In this document: positions 8,454 to 15,870 of the stretch, in pieces
Numbering within the stretch: the first letter of the stretch is position 1
How the letters are laid out: every line of letters starts with the position of its first letter
Assembly: GCA_022844015.1 (NCBI GenBank)
Contig: JALHMO010000063.1
Location: forward strand, 1-37,719
Reading direction: 5' to 3'
Source of the DNA: Reyranella sp.
GTDB lineage: Bacteria; Pseudomonadota; Alphaproteobacteria; Reyranellales; Reyranellaceae
DNA length: 37,719 nucleotides
Notes under the pieces: model-generated
The model's database searches: none
What the model was told of the DNA's origin: nothing
Seen by the model: only the letters and a program-made list of their open reading frames with translations
Program-made: the position numbers and the translations under genes

Positions 8454-9332
8454 ATGAGCGCGCGCGAGGACGGACTGCCGGTGCCCTACATGGAGCGCAC
8501 GCGACACTACTATCGCGCGCTCGGCTACGAGACGGACTACGTCTGGGCTCACCACGACGACGTTCCGTTCGCGCGTCTTTCCAAACCGTTCCGCGAATCG
8601 ACGATAGCCCTGATCACGACGGCCGGACCGCCCGACCTGTCGAACCGGGACGCGCGCAATCGCAAGCACGTCTGGTCCGGCGAGGTCGAGAATCCGCCGG
8701 CCAGCTTCGACACCGACGTCGCGTGGGACAGGGAGGCGACCCACACCGACGACCGGGAGACGTTCCTGCCCATCGACGCGATGAGGATGCTGGTTGCGGA
8801 CGGCACGATCGGCGCGCTGTCGCCGCGCTTTCACGGCGCGCCGACCGACTACAGCCACAGGAAGACGACCGAGGAAGACGCGCCGGAGATCCTGCGACGA
8901 TTGCGCGAGGACGAGGTCGACGCGGCGCTGCTCACCGCGCTTTGACCCGTCTGTCACCAGACCGTGAGTCTGGTCGCCCGTCATCTCGAGGCGCACGGCA
9001 TCCCGACCGTCGTCGTGGGCTCGGCCCGGGACATCGTCGAGCATTGCGGCGTGCCGCGCTTCGTGTTCAGCGATTTTCCTCTGGGCAATCCCTGTGGCCA
9101 CCCGTGGAACGCCGACATGCAGACGGCGGTCGTAAGGCGCGCCTTGTTGCTCCTGGACGCAGCGACGACGCCTCGCACCACCTTGCGCGCGCCCTTCGCG
9201 TGGAAGCTCGATCCAGAGTGGCGCGAGCGCTACAACCGGGTGAGGCCGGAGGACCGCGAGCGGCTGCTTGCGGCGGGCGTGGCGCGCCGCGAGAGGCGAA
9301 AGCAGGCGTCGCACCCCGGCGGCAACATCTAG
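8454..9332 (+). CDS. Glycine/sarcosine/betaine/proline reductase selenoprotein B-like protein with in-frame TGA (probable selenocysteine)
   Basis: Two consecutive open stretches in the same frame are separated only by a TGA at 8943-8945. Read through, they give one 292-residue protein with ...LLTAL-U-PVC-HQTVSLVARHLE... The U-x-x-C motif (Sec164, Cys167) sits where GrdB/PrdB-type reductases carry their catalytic Sec, and the residues on both sides are family-like (CHQT; later RFVFSDFPLGNPCGHPW). A hairpin fitting the bacterial SECIS rules follows the TGA (8956-8974). AGGAG at 8443-8447 favours the ATG at 8454 over the one at 8451. Proteobacterial relatives occur without the rest of the glycine reductase complex, and their substrate is unknown; a redox role is inferred. 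If selenocysteine is not made, the gene would be a nonsense pseudogene. Confidence 0.8.
8943..8945 (+). other. Putative selenocysteine codon (UGA)
   Basis: The TGA is in frame between codons for ...ALLTAL and PVCHQTV. No stop separates the two halves in this frame apart from this codon, and the downstream half has no ribosome site before its first possible start at GTG 8964. The codon falls exactly at the position of the redox-active residue of the family. Confidence 0.75.
8956..8974 (+). promoter_or_regulatory. Candidate bacterial SECIS hairpin
   Basis: The arms ACCAGAC (8956-8962) and GTCTGGT (8968-8974) form a perfect 7-bp stem closed by the loop CGTGA. The loop begins 17 bases after the TGA. 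Known bSECIS hairpins have 16-37 bases between UGA and apical loop and a G in the first two loop positions, and both conditions hold. SelB would bind this structure to deliver Sec-tRNA. Confidence 0.7.
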
Positions 9333-9449
9333 CGGTTTGCGTTGCTCCACAGGGTCAAGATGTTGACCGCTGTACGGGGCAGCACTTATGATTCCGCGAT
9401 GGAGCAGGTGCAGCCAGGATACCAACTGCCATCCGTCGGCGGGAGAGCC

Positions 9450-9683
9450 ATGGCCAAGGCTGGCAGTGCGAAGGATCGCGTGAACGACGCGCTGAGCCGC
9501 CTCGAGTCGATGGTGGATGCGCGCCTGCAGAGTGAGAAGGCCCGCGCCGACGAGTTGGCCGACAAACTGGCCAGGCTGGAGCGCCAGCACAACGAGCTGA
9601 AGAAGGTTGCGAGCGAAGTCGAAGGCCGGCTCGACCGGGCGATGGAATACATCCGCTCTTTGCTGGCCGTCGACCAGAAGTGA
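9450..9683 (+). CDS. Small coiled-coil protein upstream of zapA (DUF4164-like)
   Basis: Predicted 77-residue cytoplasmic protein. The ATG at 9450 is preceded by GGGAGA 6 bases away; longer readings from 9342 lack a ribosome site. The sequence is almost all charged helix (DRVNDALSRLESMVDARLQ, then heptad-like ARADELADKLARLERQHNELKK), ending SLLAVDQK. Small coiled-coil proteins of this kind commonly precede zapA in alphaproteobacteria, and some are annotated DUF4164. It lies 57 bases before zapA and is likely co-transcribed with it. A role near the division machinery is possible but is only inferred from the neighbour. Confidence 0.8.
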   Translation: MAKAGSAKDRVNDALSRLESMVDARLQSEKARADELADKLARLERQHNELKKVASEVEGRLDRAMEYIRSLLAVDQK

Positions 9684-9740
9684 CGTCAGACTATCGATCC
9701 CCTCGAACGCCGATACGGCGCAAAAACGGAGGAGCGGAAT

Positions 9741-10076
9741 ATGCCGCGAGAAGTATCGATTCAGATCGCCAATCGAACCTACGAATTCGCCTGCGGCGAG
9801 GGCGAGGAGGCGCGGGTCCAGGAACTCGCCGCCTATGTCGACGAGAAGGTGAACGAGCTGCGCCGCCAGATGCCGGGCACGCCCGAGGTCAAGCTGCTGG
9901 TCTTCGCCGCCCTGCTGCTGGCGGAGGAGAGCCGCGAGGCACGCGGCATCGCCAAGGCTGCGGAGAACGCCCGAGCCAGCGCCACCGACAATGCCGAGAC
10001 GCTGGCGACAGCGCTCGAGGATTTGATCACCGCGCGCGTCGACAAGATGAGCCGCAAGATGAGTGGCGCGGCGTAG
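9741..10076 (+). CDS. zapA: Cell division protein ZapA
   Basis: Protein of 111 residues that binds FtsZ and cross-links its filaments at the division site. The N-terminal domain MPREVSIQIANRTYEFACGEGEEARVQELAAYVDEKV matches the ZapA fold (residues 3-45), followed by the long C-terminal helix used for dimer and tetramer formation (50-105). A strong GGAGGAG site lies 7 bases before the start. The order coiled-coil gene, zapA, 6S RNA, 5-formyltetrahydrofolate cyclo-ligase is a widely conserved cluster and supports the call. Confidence 0.95.
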   Translation: MPREVSIQIANRTYEFACGEGEEARVQELAAYVDEKVNELRRQMPGTPEVKLLVFAALLLAEESREARGIAKAAENARASATDNAETLATALEDLITARVDKMSRKMSGAA

Positions 10077-10094
10077 CCATCGTTCATGCTCTTG

Positions 10095-10152
10095 CGGACC
10101 GCGAGCGTCTCGCTCGCTCGTGATTCTGAGCGAACGAGACGCTCGCGGTCCG
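10095..10152. repeat. 25-bp hairpin after zapA
   Basis: The arms 10095-10119 and 10128-10152 pair over 25 bases with one mismatch (GGACCGCGAGCGTCTCG and its complement) around an 8-base loop. No T-run follows, so it is more like a dispersed palindrome than a classical terminator. It separates zapA from the 6S RNA gene. Confidence 0.8.
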
Positions 10153-10203
10153 GAAGATGAAGAAGCCCGTCATTGCAGGCATCCTCCGCAATCACTAGAT
10201 TGG

Positions 10204-10374
10204 GGGCGGGGCGGACTCTGCGCGGTGCGAGGTTCGCTTAAAACCCCGGGGCCAATAAGAACTCCTGGGAACTGTTCCTGGCCTTGACTGTGGTCTTGGC
10301 TACACGGTGCCCACCTGCTTTGGCAGGCCTTGGAGGTTCTACGAACCACGGCCCATCGTGGATCCGCCCCACCT
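10204..10374 (+). ncRNA. ssrS: 6S RNA (SsrS)
   Basis: Regulatory RNA that binds the sigma-70 RNA polymerase holoenzyme by mimicking an open promoter. The ends pair in a closing stem: GGGGCGGA (10208-10215) with TCCGCCCC (10363-10370), extended outward with one mismatch. The internal strands CTGGGAACTGTTCC and CCGTGGTTC-type elements allow a long, bulged rod. The location between zapA and the 5-formyltetrahydrofolate cyclo-ligase gene is the standard place for ssrS in proteobacteria. The ends given are estimates from the closing stem; the true 5' and 3' ends need mapping. Confidence 0.8.
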
Positions 10375-10389
10375 GATCTTCTGCCGGGG

Positions 10390-10450
10390 GCGCCGCTCAT
10401 AGGCGCTAACTTTTTCGGTCGCCCCTCCCCAGCTTTGGGAGCTTTGCTGA
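10390..10450. repeat. Degenerate copy of the composite repeat
   Basis: The sequence GCCGCTCATAGGCGC, then CTTTTTCGGT and CTCCCCAGCTTTGGGAG, parallels 3470-3525 (CCTCATAGGTGC, TTTTCGGT, CTCCCCAGC). It lies directly after the 6S RNA and may overlap its 3' processing region. Confidence 0.6.
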
Positions 10451-10488
10451 CGAGATCCTTTGCACGCCGGCGCGCACAAAGATTCTGA

Positions 10489-10590
10489 GAAAATCGGGGC
10501 GGTACCCGCCCCGATTTTCATAGGAGTTCCCCACCGGCCCGAGGGCCGACCCGCCGAGCCAAGAAACTGGCGGCTTGCCGCCAGTTTCTT
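10489..10590. other. Three tandem perfect hairpins upstream of the 5-FCL gene
   Basis: Hairpin 1 (10489-10519) has 14-bp arms GAAAATCGGGGCGG and its complement around TAC. Hairpin 2, near 10538-10551, pairs CGGCCC with GGGCCG. Hairpin 3 (10561-10590) pairs AAGAAACTGGCGG with CCGCCAGTTTCTT around CTTG. None has a following T-run. The array lies between 6S RNA and the cyclo-ligase start and is not explained by any gene. Confidence 0.75.
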
Positions 10591-10620
10591 ACCAGAACCG
10601 AAAGATTCGCGCCTATTGGT

Positions 10621-10640
10621 CGCGCCACTCCAGTGGCGCG
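10621..10640. repeat. Single third-hairpin unit of the composite repeat
   Basis: CGCGCCACT and AGTGGCGCG pair as 9-bp arms around CC. It is the same unit found at 1034-1107, 20285-20355 and 29172-29246, here without the other parts. Confidence 0.75.
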
Positions 10641-10718
10641 AATTTGCTTTTGAGCAACGAAGTCGCGCGCCCCCGGCGCACCATTGTTTTTCTGCCGCCA
10701 GCGAGCATCCTGTCACCC

Positions 10719-11294
10719 ATGACCCTGATCGAGGACAAGCGTCGTCTGCGCGGCGTCATGGTGGCGCGGCGCCGGGCACTGGGCGAGGCTCATCGCCGCG
10801 CAGCGGCGGCGCACCTGCGCGCCGCCTTCCTCGACGAGAAGCCGTTCGCGCTTCCGGCCGTGGTCACCGCCTTCTGGCCGATCGGCGAGGAAATCGACGT
10901 CCGGCCGCTGATGCGGGCCCTCGTCGACGCCGGCTGCCGACTTGCGCTGCCGGTCGTCCAGGGCAAGCGCCAGCCGCTGGTGTTTCGTGCCTGGTCGCCG
11001 GGCGACGAACTGGAGGCGGGCGTGTTCGGCACCTTCCATCCGTTCAGCCATCGCGAGGCGCTCGAGCCCGACGCCCTGCTGGTGCCGCTGCTCGCCTGTG
11101 ACAGCGAGGGCTGGCGGCTGGGCTATGGTGGCGGCTTCTACGACCGTACCCTCGCTGCCTTGCGCGCGCGGCGGCGGGTGACGGCCGTCGGCGTGGGCTA
11201 CGACGAGCAGGTCGTCGACGCCGTGCCGCACGGGCCGGAGGACCAGCGCCTCGATTGGCTGTTGACCGACCGGCGCGCTTGCGCCTTTGTCTGA
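10719..11294 (+). CDS. 5-formyltetrahydrofolate cyclo-ligase
   Basis: Cytoplasmic enzyme that converts 5-formyltetrahydrofolate to 5,10-methenyltetrahydrofolate with ATP, returning a storage folate to the one-carbon pool. It has 191 residues. The start ATG at 10719 gives MTLIEDKRRLRGVMVARRRAL, with the basic N-terminus typical of the family. The C-terminal motif LGYGGGFYDRTLA (about 137-149) is the conserved nucleotide and substrate loop, and YDEQ follows near 168. Its place after 6S RNA matches the ygfA/fau gene of other proteobacteria. It ends 3 bases before ymdB, so the two are probably one operon. Confidence 0.93.
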   Translation: MTLIEDKRRLRGVMVARRRALGEAHRRAAAAHLRAAFLDEKPFALPAVVTAFWPIGEEIDVRPLMRALVDAGCRLALPVVQGKRQPLVFRAWSPGDELEAGVFGTFHPFSHREALEPDALLVPLLACDSEGWRLGYGGGFYDRTLAALRARRRVTAVGVGYDEQVVDAVPHGPEDQRLDWLLTDRRACAFV

Positions 11295-11297
11295 CGC

Positions 11298-12104
11298 ATG
11301 AAGGTTCTGTTTTGCGGCGACATCGTCGGCCGCGCCGGCCGCGACGCCGTCATCAAGGAAGTGCCGCGGCTGCGCCGCGAGCTCGATCTCGATTTTGTCG
11401 TGGTCAACGGCGAGAACGCCGCCGCCGGCTTCGGCATCACTGCCAAGATCTGTGCCGAGCTGCACGATGCCGGGGTCGACTGCATCACCACCGGCAACCA
11501 TGTCTGGGATCAGCGCGAGATCATCCCCTACATCGCGCAGGACAAACGCCTGCTGCGGCCGATCAACTTCCCGCCCGGCACGCCGGGTTGGGGCGCCAAC
11601 CTGTTCCAGACCGCGCGTGGCCAAAGGATCGTGGTCATCAATGTCATGTGCCGCCTGTTCATGGACGCGCTCGACGATCCTTTCCGCGCCGTCGATGTGG
11701 AACTGGCGAAGTACGTGCTGGGCGGCTCCGCCCACTTCATCCTGGTCGACGTGCACGGCGAGGCGACCAGCGAGAAGCAGTCGGTCGGACACTATTTCGA
11801 TGGCCGTGTCTCGGCGGTGCTGGGCAGCCACAGCCACGTTCCAACCGCCGATGCCTGGATATTGCCCGGTCGCACGGCGTATCAGACGGACGTCGGCATG
11901 TGCGGCGATTACGACTCGGTCATCGGCATGAAAAAGGAGATCGCCGTCCAGCGCTTCATCCGCAAGATGCCGGGCGAGCGCCTGGCCCCGGCCGAAGGCG
12001 AGGGGACGCTCTGCGCGGCCCTCGTCGAAGCCGACGATCGGACAGGCTTGGCGCGGTCGATTCGCCCGGTCCGGCTGGGCGGCAGGCTGCCTCAGACGGC
12101 CTGA
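11298..12104 (+). CDS. YmdB-family metallophosphoesterase (TIGR00282)
   Basis: Predicted cytoplasmic dinuclear-metal phosphoesterase of 268 residues. Metal ligands are visible in order: Asp8 (FCGDIVG), Glu39 and Asn40 in NGENAAAGFG, His68 in TTGNHVWD, and later DVHGEATSEK and GSHSHVPTAD. The family includes YmdB of Bacillus, a 2',3'-cyclic nucleotide phosphodiesterase that affects biofilm and RNA turnover. It starts 3 bases after the cyclo-ligase stop. In alphaproteobacteria this gene commonly lies between 5-FCL and yebC, as here. The physiological substrate is not known for this organism. Confidence 0.92.
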   Translation: MKVLFCGDIVGRAGRDAVIKEVPRLRRELDLDFVVVNGENAAAGFGITAKICAELHDAGVDCITTGNHVWDQREIIPYIAQDKRLLRPINFPPGTPGWGANLFQTARGQRIVVINVMCRLFMDALDDPFRAVDVELAKYVLGGSAHFILVDVHGEATSEKQSVGHYFDGRVSAVLGSHSHVPTADAWILPGRTAYQTDVGMCGDYDSVIGMKKEIAVQRFIRKMPGERLAPAEGEGTLCAALVEADDRTGLARSIRPVRLGGRLPQTA

Positions 12105-12253
12105 CTCCTGCATCTTGTGGTCGCACCCGGGCGTACCTAGCTATTAGCAGTAGATGGAAGAGGCTCGTTGACGGCCTGGGAAAAAATAGGCATCCTTTTG
12201 ATGTTAAAGGGTTTTTCGCCGGATCGGCGAGCTGTCTTCCAGGTTAGAGGGGG
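12105..12253 (+). ncRNA. Possible small RNA or 3' UTR between ymdB and yebC
   Basis: This 149-base stretch is noticeably more AT-rich than its neighbours and ends at two strong terminators. A TTGACG at 12168 could be a -35 box, but no good -10 box is visible at the right distance. The small palindrome CGCCGGATCGGCG lies near 12218-12230. It may be an independent small RNA or a processed ymdB tail. Confidence 0.3.
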
Positions 12254-12282
12254 CGTCGGAATCAAGGTTCCGACGTTTTTTA
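12254..12282 (+). terminator. Rho-independent terminator
   Basis: The arms CGTCGGAA and TTCCGACG pair over 8 bases around a short loop and are followed by a run of T (12276-12281). Confidence 0.9.
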
Positions 12283-12310
12283 GCGGGGGCTTCGGCCCCC
12301 GCCTTTTTTT
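12283..12310 (+). terminator. Second rho-independent terminator with TTCG loop
   Basis: GCGGGGGC and GCCCCCGC pair around the stable TTCG tetraloop and are followed by C and seven T residues. Together with the preceding terminator it isolates ymdB from yebC. Confidence 0.93.
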
Positions 12311-12404
12311 GCCCTGTGGGCGGCTCGCGGGCCTACGACACTCCCAAACGGCACGAGAAGTGGTATAGGCGCCCCAGGAAATCACTGAATCTGGTTGTCG
12401 GGCG

Positions 12405-13163
12405 ATGGCTGGCCATTCGCAATTCAAGAACATCATGCACCGCAAAGGGCGCCAGGACGCCCAGCGGGCCAAGATCTTCACCAAGCTGATCCGCGAGATC
12501 ACCACAGCGGCGCGCCTGGGCTCGCCCGATCCGAATTCCAATCCGCGCCTTCGCGCCGCCATGATTGCCGCGCGCGACAACAACATGACGCGCGACACGA
12601 TCGATCGTGCCATCAAGCGCGGCTCGGGCTCCGATGCCGACGCCAACTACGACGAGGTGCGCTACGAGGGCTACGGCCCCGCCGGTGTCGCCGTGATCGT
12701 CGAGGCACTGACCAACAACCGCAACCGCACCGCCGGGGAGGTGCGTTCGATGTTCTCCAAGCACGGCGGCAATCTCGGCGAATCGAACAGTGTGTCGTTC
12801 ATGTTCGATCGCCTGGGCGAGTTCCGCTTCCCGCTCGCCGTCGGCTCGGCCGACGACGTGCTCGAGAAGGCGATCGATGCCGGCGCCGACGACGTGGTGA
12901 GCGGCGAGGGACCCGAGGGCGTGCACGAGATCTACTGCGCACAGGACAGCTTCAACGCCGTGCGCGAGGCGCTCGAGAGTTCGCTCGGGCAGCCCTCGGT
13001 CGCCAAGCTGACGTGGCGGCCCAAGACGACGACGCCGGTCGAGGGCGACACCGTGCGCACCCTTGTCGACCTGATCGCGGCGCTGGAAGACAACGACGAC
13101 GTCCAGAACGTCTACGCCAATTTCGAGGTGTCGGACGACGCCCTGGCGAAGTTCGCGGCCTGA
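12405..13163 (+). CDS. yebC: YebC/PmpR/TACO1 family protein
   Basis: Protein of 252 residues that starts with the family signature [23 protein letters not shown] (residues 1-23). Domain 1 is helical. The middle contains [23 protein letters not shown] (about 88-110), and HGGNLGES precedes the C-terminal ferredoxin-like domains. The family was long called a transcriptional regulator. Recent work links members to translation of proline-rich stretches. That fits the proline-rich TolA encoded downstream, although the link is only suggestive. It is the first gene after a double terminator, so a promoter must lie in 12311-12404. It precedes ruvC by 7 bases, the common bacterial order. Confidence 0.96.
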   Translation: MAGHSQFKNIMHRKGRQDAQRAKIFTKLIREITTAARLGSPDPNSNPRLRAAMIAARDNNMTRDTIDRAIKRGSGSDADANYDEVRYEGYGPAGVAVIVEALTNNRNRTAGEVRSMFSKHGGNLGESNSVSFMFDRLGEFRFPLAVGSADDVLEKAIDAGADDVVSGEGPEGVHEIYCAQDSFNAVREALESSLGQPSVAKLTWRPKTTTPVEGDTVRTLVDLIAALEDNDDVQNVYANFEVSDDALAKFAA

Positions 13164-13170
13164 CGGCGCG

Positions 13171-13662
13171 ATGAGATTGATCGGCCTCGATCCCGGTTTG
13201 CGGCTGACCGGCTGGGGCGTGATCGAGGTCGACGGCAACCGGCTGCGCCATGTAGCGCACGGCGTCGTGCGCGTCGATCCTTCGGGTGTGCTCGCCGGCC
13301 GCTTGCGTGCCCTCTACGACGGCGTCGCCGCGGTCGTCGCCGCCCAACAGCCCGCGGAAGCGGCGGTCGAGGAGACGTTCGTGAACGTCAATCCGGGATC
13401 CACCCTCAAGCTCGGCCAGGCGCGCGGTGTGGTCATGCTGGCGCCGGCGCGCGCCGGCCTGCCGGTGTTCGAGTATGCTGCCAACCTGATCAAGAAATCG
13501 GTGACCGGGGCCGGCCACGCCGACAAGCGCCAGATCGCCATGATGGTCGGCCGCCTGCTGCCCGGCAGCGATGCCGAGGGCGACGCTGCCGACGCACTGG
13601 CTGTGGCGATCTGCCATGCCCATCACCGTGCCACCCTCCGCCGCATCGAGGCCGCGCTGTGA
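13171..13662 (+). CDS. ruvC: Crossover junction endodeoxyribonuclease RuvC
   Basis: Holliday-junction resolvase that cuts two strands of the four-way junction held by RuvAB. It has 163 residues, close to the usual length. Acidic catalytic residues are visible: Asp7 in LIGLDPG, Glu69 and Glu70 in AAVEETFVN, and two more in [16 protein letters not shown] near residues 132-140. The motif [13 protein letters not shown] follows the second acidic site as expected. It is 7 bases after yebC, and its TGA overlaps the GTG start of ruvA. Confidence 0.97.
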   Translation: MRLIGLDPGLRLTGWGVIEVDGNRLRHVAHGVVRVDPSGVLAGRLRALYDGVAAVVAAQQPAEAAVEETFVNVNPGSTLKLGQARGVVMLAPARAGLPVFEYAANLIKKSVTGAGHADKRQIAMMVGRLLPGSDAEGDAADALAVAICHAHHRATLRRIEAAL

Positions 13663-14273
13663 TCGCCCGGCTGAAAGGCGTCGTCGAGTCGATCGACACC
13701 GACAGCGCCGTAATCGACGTCGGCGGCGTCGGCTATCTCGTGTCGGCGTCGGCTCGCACCCTGCGCGATCTCGCGCCGGGCGCCGGCGTGACCGTGCTGG
13801 TCGAGACCATCGTGCGCGAGGACGCGATCGCGCTCTTCGGCTTTCTCGACAGCGGCGAGCGCGACTGGTTCCGCATCCTGACCACTGTGCAGGGCGTCGG
13901 CGCGCGCGTGGCACTCTCGATCCTGTCGACGCTCGCTCCCGACGAGATCGCCCGCGCCATCGTCGCCCAGGACCGCGCGACGCTGAGCCGGCCGCCCGGC
14001 GTCGGGCCGAAGCTCGCCGCCCGGCTCGCCACCGAGCTCAAGGATCGCGCCGCATCGTTCGGTGTGGCGCCGGTTGGCCGCGGCGTCGCACAGTCGCCAG
14101 CCCCGGTCGCGGCGAGCGGCTCGGTCAACGAGGATGCGGTCTCGGCCCTGGTCAACCTCGGCTACAAGCGTGTCGAGGCGTTCGGCGCCGTGGCCCGTGC
14201 GACACAGCAGCTCGGTGCCGAGGCCACGTTCGATGCCGTCGTGCGCGCCGGCCTGCGCGAGCTGGCACGATGA
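13659..14273 (+). CDS. ruvA: Holliday junction branch migration protein RuvA
   Basis: Protein of 204 residues that binds the four-way junction as a tetramer and loads RuvB. It starts [28 protein letters not shown], the N-terminal OB fold. Two helix-hairpin-helix segments follow: [17 protein letters not shown] (about 72-88) and [20 protein letters not shown] (about 108-127). The flexible linker and RuvB-binding domain III are at the end ([20 protein letters not shown]). The GTG start overlaps the ruvC stop by 4 bases, and the stop overlaps the ruvB start, so the three are translated as one unit. Position 108 has SRPPGVG where most relatives have L-x-x-(I/V)PGIG, a small variation. Confidence 0.96.
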   Translation: MIARLKGVVESIDTDSAVIDVGGVGYLVSASARTLRDLAPGAGVTVLVETIVREDAIALFGFLDSGERDWFRILTTVQGVGARVALSILSTLAPDEIARAIVAQDRATLSRPPGVGPKLAARLATELKDRAASFGVAPVGRGVAQSPAPVAASGSVNEDAVSALVNLGYKRVEAFGAVARATQQLGAEATFDAVVRAGLRELAR

Positions 14274-15352
14274 AGGCGCCGGGGAGCCCTACGCCCGACC
14301 GGCCCGCCGATCGCCTGGTGGCGGCGGCGCGTGCCGACGAAGACGCGGCCGAGCTGGCGCTGCGGCCACAGTCGCTCGACGATTTCATCGGCCAGAAGCA
14401 GCTTCGCGAGAACCTGAAGATCTACATCGCCGCCGCCAAATCTCGTGGCGAAGCGCTCGATCACGTGCTGTTCCACGGGCCCCCCGGGCTCGGCAAGACG
14501 ACGCTGGCGCAAATCGTGGCGCGCGAGATGGGTGTGGGCTTTCGCGCTACCTCCGGCCCGGTGATCCAGAAGGCGGGTGATCTCGCCGCCCAGCTCACCA
14601 ACCTGCAGCCGCTCGACGTGCTGTTCATCGACGAGATCCATCGCCTCAACCCGGCGATCGAGGAGGTGCTCTATCCGGCGATGGAGGATTTCCAGCTCGA
14701 CCTGATGATCGGCGAGGGACCGGCGGCGCGCTCGGTGCGCATCGAGCTGCCGCCGTTCACTCTGGTGGGCGCCACGACGCGCTCCGGCCTGATGACCCGT
14801 CCACTGCGCGAACGCTTCGGCATTCCGCTGCGCATGGTGTTCTACGAGCCGGCCGAGCTCGAGACGATCGTGCATCGCGCGGCGCGCGTCCTGAAGATGA
14901 CCATGGCGCCCGACGGTGGGGCGGAGATCGCCAAGCGCTCGCGCGGCACGCCGCGTGTCGCCAACCGTCTGCTGCGCCGGGTGCGCGACTTCGCGGCGGT
15001 CGGCGGCGAGGCGGTGGTCGACGCGAAGGTCGCCGACTCGGCGCTGAACCGGCTCGAGATCGACGGCCGCGGGCTCGACGCCCAGGATCGCCGCTACCTT
15101 TCCTGCATCGCCGACAACTACGGCGGCGGCCCGGTCGGGGCCGAGACGCTCGCTGCCGCGCTCGCTGAGCAGCGCGACGTCATCGAGGATGTGATAGAAC
15201 CCTACCTGATGCAGCTCGGCCTGCTGATGCGCACGCCGCGCGGGCGGCTGCTCTCGGAGGCGGGCTACCGTCACCTGGGGCTGGCAATGCCGGCGACGCA
15301 ATCGCGCCAGCTCGACCTGCTTGCGCCGGACGGGACGGCGGAGCCGGCGTGA
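14270..15352 (+). CDS. ruvB: Holliday junction branch migration ATPase RuvB
   Basis: Hexameric AAA+ motor that pulls DNA through the RuvA-junction complex. The reading from ATG 14270 (overlapping the ruvA TGA) gives 360 residues. It begins with an extended acidic and alanine-rich tail, then [23 protein letters not shown] (about 32-54). Walker A is GPPGLGKTT near 68-76, Walker B is LFIDEIHRL near 119-127, sensor 1 is GATTRSG, and the arginine finger region is [10 protein letters not shown]. The C-terminal winged helix has [16 protein letters not shown]. It is the last of ruvCAB. Its stop overlaps the GTG of ybgC by 4 bases. Confidence 0.98.
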   Translation: MKAPGSPTPDRPADRLVAAARADEDAAELALRPQSLDDFIGQKQLRENLKIYIAAAKSRGEALDHVLFHGPPGLGKTTLAQIVAREMGVGFRATSGPVIQKAGDLAAQLTNLQPLDVLFIDEIHRLNPAIEEVLYPAMEDFQLDLMIGEGPAARSVRIELPPFTLVGATTRSGLMTRPLRERFGIPLRMVFYEPAELETIVHRAARVLKMTMAPDGGAEIAKRSRGTPRVANRLLRRVRDFAAVGGEAVVDAKVADSALNRLEIDGRGLDAQDRRYLSCIADNYGGGPVGAETLAAALAEQRDVIEDVIEPYLMQLGLLMRTPRGRLLSEAGYRHLGLAMPATQSRQLDLLAPDGTAEPA

Positions 15353-15846
15353 GCGCGCCGACCTCCGGCCGCGTGGTCGACGGCGCCCACGTGCTGCCCG
15401 TGCGCATCTACTACGAGGACACCGACGCGGCGGGTATCGTCTACTATGCCAACTGGCTGCGCTTCCTGGAGCGTGGCCGCACCGAGATGCTGCGCCTGCT
15501 CGGCCAGCAGCACAGCGCGCTGCGCGATGCGCGCGGCGTCAACTGGGTGGTGCGCCGCTGCGTCATCGACTACCTGAAGCCGGCGCGGCTCGACGAGACG
15601 ATCGACGTGGTGACCCGCTGTGCAGTGCCACGCGGGGCTTCGCTCGATATGTCGCAGGAGGCGTGGCGCGGCGAGGAGTTACTGGTCCGGGCCGACCTGC
15701 TGGTCGCCTGCATGGCGGCCGACGGCCGGCCGACTCGACTGCCTCCGCATGTCCGCACAGCTTTGTCACAGGTTGCGACGAATGGCGCCGGACCCGCCGG
15801 CACGGCTCCCGGGGCAACGCCCCGCTCACGCCATATTCGAGTATAA
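15349..15846 (+). CDS. ybgC: Tol-Pal system-associated acyl-CoA thioesterase YbgC
   Basis: Hot-dog fold thioesterase of 165 residues that hydrolyses acyl-CoA or acyl-ACP thioesters, thought to act in phospholipid metabolism next to the Tol-Pal complex. The signature [29 protein letters not shown] (about 20-48) contains the catalytic Asp. The GTG start at 15349 overlaps ruvB's stop (GTGA), so it is translationally coupled. The last 25 residues ([20 protein letters not shown]) are low-complexity and look like a non-conserved tail. A 24-base gap leads to tolQ, the normal partner. Confidence is high from motif and context. Confidence 0.94.
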   Translation: MSAPTSGRVVDGAHVLPVRIYYEDTDAAGIVYYANWLRFLERGRTEMLRLLGQQHSALRDARGVNWVVRRCVIDYLKPARLDETIDVVTRCAVPRGASLDMSQEAWRGEELLVRADLLVACMAADGRPTRLPPHVRTALSQVATNGAGPAGTAPGATPRSRHIRV

Positions 15847-15870
15847 ACCTTTGAACCAACGGAGATATCA

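Noticed and set aside
8943..8945. Nonsense mutation making a pseudogene
   Set aside because: The TGA sits exactly at the redox residue, is followed by a fitting hairpin, and both halves keep intact family motifs. Still possible if the genome lacks sel genes.
10339..10716. A 125-codon minus-strand frame over the 6S end and hairpins
   Set aside because: It covers structured non-coding DNA and has no domain or start signal.
12168..12368. A short plus-strand reading frame in the ymdB-yebC gap
   Set aside because: It runs straight through two strong terminators and has no ribosome site.
14152..15301. Long minus-strand frame opposite ruvB
   Set aside because: RuvB is complete on the plus strand with all AAA+ motifs; the opposite frame is a shadow.
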